From NCBI GenBank assembly GCA_035399665.1, contig DAOPJM010000030.1:1-23301 (forward strand): 23,301 bases of DNA, read 5' to 3'. A model generated the notes under the pieces. It was not told the DNA's origin and did not search any database. It saw only the letters and a list, made by a program, of their open reading frames with translations. The stretch comes from DAOPJM01 sp035399665 (lineage in GTDB: Bacteria > Bacillota > Clostridia > Christensenellales > CAG-138). A program made the translations under genes and the position numbers. Of the stretch, positions 7,600 to 13,413 are shown one piece after another; the stretch's first letter is position 1, and every line of letters begins with the position of its first letter.

Positions 7600-8559
7600 A
7601 TGAAATGGCTTGAGATACAGGTCTTTACCACGGACTTGGGCTGTGAGGTAGTAAGCGGCGCGCTGAACGCCGCAGGCATAGCCTCGCTTGAGATAGACGA
7701 AAGCAGGGAGTGCGTGATGGCGTTCATTCGTGAGCACGCGGTATATTGGGACTTTGCCGACCCCGACACCATAGGTACAGACGAGCCTTGCGTCAAGGGC
7801 TATGTGGCGGATTTGCCTGAAAACCTCTGCGTAGTCGAGGCCGCAAGGGAACGCATAGCGGCGTTGAAGGGCATGGACTTGGGCTTTGATATGGGCTCGC
7901 TGCTCTTTACCGTAACCCGCGTGGATGATGAGGACTGGGCAAACAACTGGAAACGCTACTATAAGCCGCATGACGTCGGAAAGCGATTGTTTATCTGCCC
8001 CTCATGGGAGCCTTGCCCACCTACGGAACGCAAGACGCTGTTGCTTGACCCCGGCATGGCGTTTGGCACGGGCGAACATCATACCACGCGTATGTGCCTT
8101 GAGCTGTTGGATGAGGTTATAAAGGATGGAGATTCGGTGCTTGATTTGGGCTGCGGCAGCGGCATACTCTCCATAAGCGCAAGGATTCTGGGCGCATATC
8201 GCGCCATCGCAGTGGATATTGACCCCGTATGCGACAAGGTTGCGCGTCAGAACGCAAAGCTGAACGGAGTTGCCGATGATAATTATTCTGTGTATACGGG
8301 GGACGTTTTGAAGGATGAGGAGCTGCAACATAGGATAAGCGGCAAATATGAGGTTGTGCTGGCGAATATCGTCGCTGACGTCGTGATGGCGCTTGCGCCC
8401 TTTGCCAAGACCTGCCTTGCCGAGGACGGAGCTTTCATCATCTCGGGTATTATCGACGACAGAGCGGACGAGGTCAAAGCCTCGCTAATCTTGGGCGGCT
8501 TCGCGGTGGAAAAGGTCGTTGAGAGCGGCGGCTGGTTCTCCTTTCTGCTGAGGGTATGA
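7600..8559 (+). CDS. prmA: Ribosomal protein L11 methyltransferase PrmA
   Basis: A 319-residue protein that trimethylates amino groups of ribosomal protein L11. The N-terminal ferredoxin-like substrate-recognition domain spans about 1-100. A linker with DDEDWANNWKRYYKP follows. The class I methyltransferase domain starts near 145 with LDPGMAFGTGEHHTTRMCLE, then the SAM-binding motif VLDLGCGSGILS (180-191) and NIVADVV. Start ATG 7600 has GGAGG six bases upstream (7589-7593). Its last four bases (ATGA) overlap the rsmE start. Confidence 0.97.
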   Translation: MKWLEIQVFTTDLGCEVVSGALNAAGIASLEIDESRECVMAFIREHAVYWDFADPDTIGTDEPCVKGYVADLPENLCVVEAARERIAALKGMDLGFDMGSLLFTVTRVDDEDWANNWKRYYKPHDVGKRLFICPSWEPCPPTERKTLLLDPGMAFGTGEHHTTRMCLELLDEVIKDGDSVLDLGCGSGILSISARILGAYRAIAVDIDPVCDKVARQNAKLNGVADDNYSVYTGDVLKDEELQHRISGKYEVVLANIVADVVMALAPFAKTCLAEDGAFIISGIIDDRADEVKASLILGGFAVEKVVESGGWFSFLLRV

Positions 8560-9281
8560 ATCGCTTCTTTGCGGTAAAAGCCCCGAATGGGGCTGCATAT
8601 ATCGAGGGTGAGGAGAACGTGCGTCACCTCAGTAAATCACTGCGCCTTTGTGAGGGCGACCGAGTTCAGCTCTTTGACGGCGAGGGCTTTGAGTGCGAGG
8701 CTGAGATACAGAGCGTTGAACGGAGCCGCATTGCCCTAAGCTGCGGCGAGTGGACGCTTTCCCCCGCCGAACCAACGCATAGGGTTACGCTGTTTCAGGG
8801 TTTGCCCAAGCAGGGCAAGATGGAGACGATAATCCAAAAATGCGTGGAGCTGGGCGTATATGAGATAGTCCCGCTCGTGACCTCACGTTGTGTTGTGCAG
8901 CTTTCGGATAAGCTCGACCGCAAGCTTGAACGCTACGGCAAGGTGGCATTTGAGGCGGCGCAGCAGTCCAAGCGCGGATGCGTGCCGCGAATCTTCGAGC
9001 CTGTAAAGCTTTCGGAGCTGCCCGTTTCAAGCTTCGATCTTGTCCTTATAGCTTACGAGGACGAACGCGAAAGCTCCCTAAAGTCCCTTATTTCAGGCTT
9101 TGGGGGCAATACTGTCGCAATAGTCATTGGCCCCGAAGGCGGCTTTGATCCCGATGAGGTTAGCCTGCTCGTTGAGCGCGGCGCGAAAGCCGTGTCGCTT
9201 GGGCGGCGCATACTGCGCACGGAAACCGCGGGCATGGCGATGACGGCTCAGATACTCTATGAGCTTGAAACGGAGGTGTGA
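8556..9281 (+). CDS. rsmE: 16S rRNA (uracil1498-N3)-methyltransferase RsmE
   Basis: A 241-residue SPOUT methyltransferase acting on U1498 near the 30S decoding centre. The N-terminal PUA-like RNA-binding domain (1-70) begins MNRFFAV and has HLSKSLRLCEGDRV. The trefoil-knot catalytic domain carries QGLPKQGKMETIIQKCVELG (81-100), the SAM-binding IGPEGGF (191-197) and LGRRILRTETA (215-225). It is coupled to prmA by an ATGA overlap. The GAGGG ahead of it is too close to the ATG to act as a normal ribosome binding site, so re-initiation after prmA is likely. Confidence 0.97.
   Translation: MNRFFAVKAPNGAAYIEGEENVRHLSKSLRLCEGDRVQLFDGEGFECEAEIQSVERSRIALSCGEWTLSPAEPTHRVTLFQGLPKQGKMETIIQKCVELGVYEIVPLVTSRCVVQLSDKLDRKLERYGKVAFEAAQQSKRGCVPRIFEPVKLSELPVSSFDLVLIAYEDERESSLKSLISGFGGNTVAIVIGPEGGFDPDEVSLLVERGAKAVSLGRRILRTETAGMAMTAQILYELETEV
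9272..9278 (+). promoter_or_regulatory. Ribosome binding site of mtaB (decides the start)
   Basis: GGAGGTG lies seven bases before ATG 9286, inside the last codons of rsmE. The frame stays open to 9259, but only ATG 9286 has this site and begins with the family's conserved KVAFCTLGCKVNQYE. Confidence 0.8.
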
Positions 9282-9285
9282 GGCA

Positions 9286-10554
9286 ATGAAGGTTGCTTTC
9301 TGTACCTTAGGCTGCAAGGTCAACCAATACGAAACCGAGGCGATGCGCGAGCTGTTCATAAAAGCAGGCTATACCCCCGTTGATTTCGACCGGTTTGCCG
9401 ACATATATGTTGTGAATACCTGCACCGTGACGCAGATGAGCGACAAGAAATCAAGGCAGATGCTCAGCCGCGCTCACAGGCTCAATCCGAACGCCATAAT
9501 AGCGGCGGTGGGCTGCTACGCTGAGTCCGCCAAGGACAGCGTCAAGGAGCTTGACGGCGTGTCCGTGGTCATAGGTACCGAGGGACGTGAAAACATAGTA
9601 AAGCTCTGCGAAAGCTGCATGGCTGACCACACGAAGGAGCTATACGTTTCGGATGGTGTGCGCGAGTTTGAGGAGCTTTCCGCCGTCAGGGAGAGCCGCA
9701 CCCGCGCAAGTCTGAAAATTCAGGATGGCTGCGCCTCCTTTTGCAGCTACTGCGCTATCCCCTACGCAAGGGGCGGACTTAGGTCGCGCTCGTTTGACGG
9801 CTGCGGGGCGGAGCTCGACACGCTCGTAAAGTCAGGCTACAAGGAGATAGTACTCGTAGGGATACAGCTCTCGGCTTATGGATTTGGGCGCGGGGGCGAC
9901 GGTCACGACCTCTGCGATGTGATACGCCTTGCTCAGAAGCTTGGCGTACAGCGTCTGCGCTTAGGCTCGTTGGAACCGCGCTTTATCGACGAAAGGTTTA
10001 TTGAAACGGCTCTTGCCTGTCCCTGTCTGTGCAGGCAGTTTCATCTGTCGCTTCAAAGCGGCAGTGACAGCGTACTTGCCCGCATGAACCGCAGGTACGA
10101 CACGGAGGAATACCGCAAGGCGGTGCGGCTCATTCGCGCCGTTATGCCCGACGCCGCCATCACAACCGATATAATAGCGGGCTTTGTCGGGGAGACCGAG
10201 GATGAACACCGTCAGACCCTTGACTTTGTGCGTGAAATAGGCTTTGCCAGGGTGCATGTCTTCCCCTACTCAAAGCGTGAGGGTACGGCGGCAGCCGCAA
10301 TGAAAGGACATCTTGACAAGAGCGTAAAGGAGCGGCGAGCCAGGGAGCTTATACAGCTTGCGGAGGGATTGGAGAAACAGTATGTGGCCTCTTGGGTTGG
10401 CAAGCGCGTAAGCGTCTTAGTCGAAGAACGCGGCGAGGGTTACAGCGGCGAGTATGTGCGCGTCAAAACACACGGCGACGAGGGTGAGCTTGTGAGCGGC
10501 GTTATAGCGCGAACGGATGGCAACCTTGCATATATGGATGAGAGCTGTGTATAA
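9286..10554 (+). CDS. mtaB: tRNA (t6A37 C2)-methylthiotransferase MtaB
   Basis: A 422-residue radical SAM enzyme that converts t6A to ms2t6A at position 37 of ANN-decoding tRNAs. The N-terminal methylthiotransferase domain has the three cysteines of the auxiliary [4Fe-4S] cluster at C10 (LGCKVNQYE), C46 (VNTCTVT) and C77 (VGCYAES). The radical SAM cluster is CASFCSYC (C149, C153, C156), followed by IPYARG. A C-terminal TRAM domain (about 365-422) provides tRNA binding. Length and motifs are typical. It follows rsmE by four bases. Confidence 0.96.
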   Translation: MKVAFCTLGCKVNQYETEAMRELFIKAGYTPVDFDRFADIYVVNTCTVTQMSDKKSRQMLSRAHRLNPNAIIAAVGCYAESAKDSVKELDGVSVVIGTEGRENIVKLCESCMADHTKELYVSDGVREFEELSAVRESRTRASLKIQDGCASFCSYCAIPYARGGLRSRSFDGCGAELDTLVKSGYKEIVLVGIQLSAYGFGRGGDGHDLCDVIRLAQKLGVQRLRLGSLEPRFIDERFIETALACPCLCRQFHLSLQSGSDSVLARMNRRYDTEEYRKAVRLIRAVMPDAAITTDIIAGFVGETEDEHRQTLDFVREIGFARVHVFPYSKREGTAAAAMKGHLDKSVKERRARELIQLAEGLEKQYVASWVGKRVSVLVEERGEGYSGEYVRVKTHGDEGELVSGVIARTDGNLAYMDESCV

Positions 10555-10608
10555 GCGGCGGTGAAAAATGCCGTATACATATTGAGTTAATAGGAAAGGA
10601 AGTATGAC

Positions 10609-10947
10609 ATGGACTGTATTTTTTGCAGGATAGCGGCGGGTGAAATTCCCTGCTCCAAGGTGTATGAAACCGATGAGGTTCTTGCGTTTCGCGACCTTAA
10701 CCCACAGGCCCCCATTCATGTGCTTATCATACCTAAGCGGCACATAGCGAGCTTGCAGGCTCTGACAGCCGCCGATGATGAGCTGTTGGGCAAGCTCTTT
10801 TTGGCGGCGCGGGAGATTGCTAAGCAGCTCGGCGTGGATGAAACGGGCTACCGCATCGTGAGCAATGTCGGTGAGGCAGCCGGTCAGAGCGTGAAGCACC
10901 TGCACCTGCACTTCATCTCGGGCAAAACCCTTAAGTGGGATAACTGA
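10609..10947 (+). CDS. HIT family (histidine triad) nucleotide-binding protein, HinT-like
   Basis: A 112-residue HIT protein, a purine nucleoside phosphoramidase or dinucleotide hydrolase. It begins DCIFCRIAAGEIPCSKVYE, with the CxxC seen in many bacterial HinT proteins, and ends with the histidine triad HLHLHFI (H97, H99, H101). An AAAGGA site (10595-10600) lies eight bases upstream of ATG 10609. In many Clostridia this gene also follows mtaB, which supports the assignment. It is 54 bases after mtaB and 13 bases before galM, in the same orientation, so it is probably in the same transcript. The in vivo substrate is not known from sequence. Confidence 0.95.
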   Translation: MDCIFCRIAAGEIPCSKVYETDEVLAFRDLNPQAPIHVLIIPKRHIASLQALTAADDELLGKLFLAAREIAKQLGVDETGYRIVSNVGEAAGQSVKHLHLHFISGKTLKWDN

Positions 10948-10960
10948 CAGGGACAATCTC

Positions 10961-12010
10961 ATGCCTGTCTCGGTAAGAAATTTCGGCTTGCTTTCAAGCG
11001 GCAAGACCGCTCGGCTTTACACGCTCACCAACTCGCATGGGGCTTCGGTTTCCATAAGTGATTTCGGTGCAACGGTGGTTTCGATAATCGTTCCGGACGG
11101 TGAAGGCCGTTTGGACGATATTGCATTGGGCTTTGACGATGCTTCGGGATATGAGCGTCAGACTGCTTCCATCGGTATAAGCGTCGGAAGGTGCGCGAAC
11201 CGCATCGCAAAGGGGCGTCTCGAACTCAACGGGATGGTTTACCAACTGCCCGTCAACAACGGCGAAAACCACCTTCACGGCGGCATGATCGGTTTTGGAA
11301 AACGCCTGTGGTCGGCCGAAATCGACGGTGAAGCACTTCTTATGAGCTATACAAGCCCAAGCGGAGAGGAGGGCTACCCCGCCACCCTAATGGCAAGAAA
11401 CCGCTTCAGCTTCGGTGACGACAACGCGCTTTACATCGACTACTTTGCAATAAGTGACGGAGACACCGTCTACAACCCCACCAACCACAGCTACTTCAAC
11501 CTTGGCGGTCATGCAAGCGGCAACGCCGTATGCGAGAAGCTCATGATAAACGCCCCTGAGTACACGCCCATCGCCCGTGATATCCTGCCCACAGGCGAGG
11601 TCGTGTCCGTCTTAGGCACTCCGTATGACTTCTCTAAGCCTACACGCATATCGGACAGGCTGCAATGCGCCGACGCGGGCTTATCCTACGGTAACGGCTT
11701 CGACTGCAACCTGATACTGTCGCACGAGCAGCATCGCCCGCTTTGCCTTGCGGCAACTCTGACGGATGAGCGAACCCGCCGCGCCATGGATGTTTTCACC
11801 ACCATGCCCGGGATACAGCTCTACACTGCCAACTACCTTGACGAGCCATGCGGCAAAAGCGGAGCGCACTACGAAAGGTGCGGTGCGGTCTGCCTTGAGA
11901 CGCAGTTCTGGCCCGACGCAGTTTCACACGCGGGCTTCCTCTCTCCCATATTAAAAGGCGGTGCGACATTCAGTCACACCACCGTCTATAAATTCTATAC
12001 CATGACTTGA
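10961..12010 (+). CDS. galM: Aldose 1-epimerase (mutarotase)
   Basis: A 349-residue cytoplasmic galactose mutarotase family protein that interconverts alpha and beta anomers of aldoses. The conserved segments are GRCANRIAKG (76-85), NNGENHLHGG (99-108, H106), NPTNHSYFNLGG (172-183, H176 as likely general acid), TMPGIQLYTAN (281-291) and CLETQFWPDA (311-320, E313 as likely general base). The length is normal. AGGGA about eight bases upstream serves ATG 10961. No other sugar gene is nearby, so it appears to ride on a housekeeping operon. Its stop lies three bases from the convergent ansA stop. Confidence 0.95.
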   Translation: MPVSVRNFGLLSSGKTARLYTLTNSHGASVSISDFGATVVSIIVPDGEGRLDDIALGFDDASGYERQTASIGISVGRCANRIAKGRLELNGMVYQLPVNNGENHLHGGMIGFGKRLWSAEIDGEALLMSYTSPSGEEGYPATLMARNRFSFGDDNALYIDYFAISDGDTVYNPTNHSYFNLGGHASGNAVCEKLMINAPEYTPIARDILPTGEVVSVLGTPYDFSKPTRISDRLQCADAGLSYGNGFDCNLILSHEQHRPLCLAATLTDERTRRAMDVFTTMPGIQLYTANYLDEPCGKSGAHYERCGAVCLETQFWPDAVSHAGFLSPILKGGATFSHTTVYKFYTMT

Positions 12011-12013
12011 AGA

Positions 12014-13015
12014 TCAGACCTGCGAATACAGCAGGTCTTTTGCTACCCTCGTGTAGAACAGCCGCCTGACCTCGTCTGGATCGTTTGTAAGTCCCAAAAT
12101 CCACATGAGCTTGGCAACCACGGATTCCGTGGTCATGTCGTACGCTTCCAATATGTTGAAATCGGTCTTTAGGGCATGACCTACGCTGTACACGGAGAGA
12201 TTGCTGCCCTCGTTCTGCACCTGCGTTGTCATAACCACAATTTTACCCCGCTTCAGCCCCTGCGCTATGCAGTCGTAGAACCTTGAGCCCATCAGCGACG
12301 GAATGCCGCCGACGCCGAAGCTCTCCACTATCACAGCGTCAGTGTTGTCCATTACATAGCCTAAGAAATCGGCGCTCATACCCGGAATGAGCTTTACAAG
12401 ACCTACGTTCTTGTTGAGCCTGTCATAGAAATGTACAGCCCTCGTCACCTTGGTTTCGATATAGCGCAGAATCTTGCCGTCCTGTATCATCGCAAGCTCG
12501 GGGAAATTGATGCTTGAAAATGCGGAATAGCTCTTGGAGCGCACCTTTCGCGCCCTCGTGCCCAAGATTACGCTGCCGTTGAACACAATCTGCACACCCG
12601 AAGACTCGTCATCCACGGCATAGCGGAAGGCGTTCTCAAGGTTGCTCTCCGAATCCGAACCCTCTATGCCTATGGGCTTTTGAGCGCCTGTCAGCACTAT
12701 GGGTTTGGGCGAATGCTGTACAAGGTATGAAAGCGCGGCGGCAGTGTACGCCATGGTGTCCGTGCCGTGGCTCACGACAAAGCCGTCATAGCGCTCATAC
12801 GCCTCATGTATCACCCCCGCGATAATCAGCCAATCCTCAGGCGTCATATTCGTGCTGTCGATATTGATCGGCTGCACACAATCCACCTTGCACAGATTCT
12901 CAACCTCGGGGACGAAGCGCAAAAGCTGCCTCGTAGTCAGCGCGGGCGCAAGTCCGTTGTTCGTCAATTCGGAGGCTATGGTGCCGCCGGTACCAATCAT
13001 CAATATCTTCTTCAT
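12014..13015 (-). CDS. ansA: Type I (cytoplasmic) L-asparaginase
   Basis: A 333-residue asparaginase that hydrolyses L-asparagine to aspartate and ammonia. The nucleophile loop GTGGTIAS (T12), SHGTDTM (T85, D86) and GAQKPI (K113) give both catalytic triad segments. There is no signal peptide, which fits the cytoplasmic AnsA type. The frame is open up to 13198, but that extension runs through a terminator and a promoter, and homologues begin at MKKIL; hence ATG 13015. No Shine-Dalgarno sequence is present and TATAAT sits six bases before the ATG. ATG at codon 6 would remove the first beta strand and is unlikely. Confidence 0.95.
   Translation of the reverse strand: MKKILMIGTGGTIASELTNNGLAPALTTRQLLRFVPEVENLCKVDCVQPINIDSTNMTPEDWLIIAGVIHEAYERYDGFVVSHGTDTMAYTAAALSYLVQHSPKPIVLTGAQKPIGIEGSDSESNLENAFRYAVDDESSGVQIVFNGSVILGTRARKVRSKSYSAFSSINFPELAMIQDGKILRYIETKVTRAVHFYDRLNKNVGLVKLIPGMSADFLGYVMDNTDAVIVESFGVGGIPSLMGSRFYDCIAQGLKRGKIVVMTTQVQNEGSNLSVYSVGHALKTDFNILEAYDMTTESVVAKLMWILGLTNDPDEVRRLFYTRVAKDLLYSQV
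12016..12041 (+). terminator. Intrinsic terminator of the holA-galM operon, inside the 3' end of ansA
   Basis: AGACCTGC (12016-12023) and GCAGGTCT (12031-12038) form a perfect 8-bp stem around a seven-base loop. The run of Ts continues to 12041. It begins six bases after the galM stop and lies wholly within the last codons of ansA, so the same bases encode the ansA C-terminus on the other strand. Confidence 0.8.
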
Positions 13016-13021
13016 GCTTTG

Positions 13022-13050
13022 ATTATAGAATAAGGCTTCAAAAAAAGCAA
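13022..13050 (-). promoter_or_regulatory. Sigma-A promoter of ansA
   Basis: Minus-strand TTGCTT (13045-13050), 17-base spacer and perfect TATAAT (13022-13027). The base seven positions past the -10 is 13015, the A of the ansA ATG, so a leaderless transcript is predicted. The -35 box overlaps the T-rich tail of the rpmE terminator. Confidence 0.75.
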
Positions 13051-13091
13051 CTAAAAAGAACCTCCATACAATAAAGACGGAGGTCCTTTTT
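13041..13091 (-). terminator. Intrinsic terminator of rpmE
   Basis: On the minus strand, AAAAAGGACCTCC (13079-13091) pairs with GGAGGTTCTTTTT (13053-13065) over 13 bp with one G-T pair and a 13-base loop. A further T-rich tail, ending in seven Ts, runs to 13040. The stem starts 13 bases after the rpmE stop. Confidence 0.85.
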
Positions 13092-13104
13092 AAAGCACTT
13101 GAAT

Positions 13105-13302
13105 TTACAGGCCGTAACGCTTCTTGAAGCGATCGACTCTGCCACCGGTATCTACAAGCTTCTGCCTGCCGGTGTAAAACGGATGGCACTTGCTGCAAAT
13201 TTCAACTCTAAGCTCGTCCTTTGTTGAGCCGGTGAGGAAGGTCTCGCCGCAAGCACAACGCACGACTGCTTCGCCGTATGAGGGATGGATATCTTTCTTC
13301 AT
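13105..13302 (-). CDS. rpmE: 50S ribosomal protein L31, zinc-binding (C+) form
   Basis: A 65-residue L31 at the 50S central protuberance and 30S head bridge. It begins MKKDIHPSYGEAVVRCACG and has ETFLTGSTKDELRVEICSKC followed by HPFYTGRQKLVDT. All four zinc-ligand cysteines (CxC and CxxC) are present, so this is the zinc-containing form rather than the zinc-free paralogue induced under zinc starvation. ATG 13302 is chosen over GTG 13335 because AAGGAG lies eight bases upstream and the family starts here. It lies downstream of rho with its own promoter. Confidence 0.98.
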   Translation of the reverse strand: MKKDIHPSYGEAVVRCACGETFLTGSTKDELRVEICSKCHPFYTGRQKLVDTGGRVDRFKKRYGL

Positions 13303-13310
13303 GTTGTTCA

Positions 13311-13316
13311 CTCCTT
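13311..13316 (-). promoter_or_regulatory. Ribosome binding site of rpmE
   Basis: AAGGAG on the minus strand lies eight bases before ATG 13302. It supports this start over the in-frame GTG at 13335. Confidence 0.8.
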
Positions 13317-13331
13317 CGTGTAAAAGCACTA

Positions 13332-13392
13332 CCATCAGACATTATAGCATAACGCTTGAAAAAAGCAAGAACTTTTTCAGTAAATCTGATGG
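13332..13392. repeat. 8-bp inverted repeat flanking the rpmE promoter
   Basis: CCATCAGA at 13332-13339 and its exact complement TCTGATGG at 13385-13392 are separated by 45 bases that contain the whole rpmE promoter. The gene-proximal arm covers the expected transcription start. It could be a pair of operator half-sites or coincidence. Confidence 0.35.
13341..13368 (-). promoter_or_regulatory. Sigma-A promoter of rpmE
   Basis: Minus-strand TTGCTT (13363-13368), 16-base spacer and perfect TATAAT (13341-13346) with an extended TG one base before it. The expected +1 near 13334 gives a leader of about 30 bases containing AAGGAG. The promoter is flanked by CCATCAGA/TCTGATGG arms at 13385-13392 and 13332-13339. 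Confidence 0.8.
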
Positions 13393-13413
13393 TTTTAAAA
13401 ATATATTTCCTTA

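Noticed and set aside
9259..9285. Upstream mtaB start
   Set aside because: It has no ribosome binding site and adds nine residues not seen in the family. GGAGGTG points to ATG 9286.
13016..13198. N-terminal extension of ansA (61 residues)
   Set aside because: It crosses the rpmE stop, the rpmE terminator and the ansA promoter. The asparaginase family begins at MKKIL.
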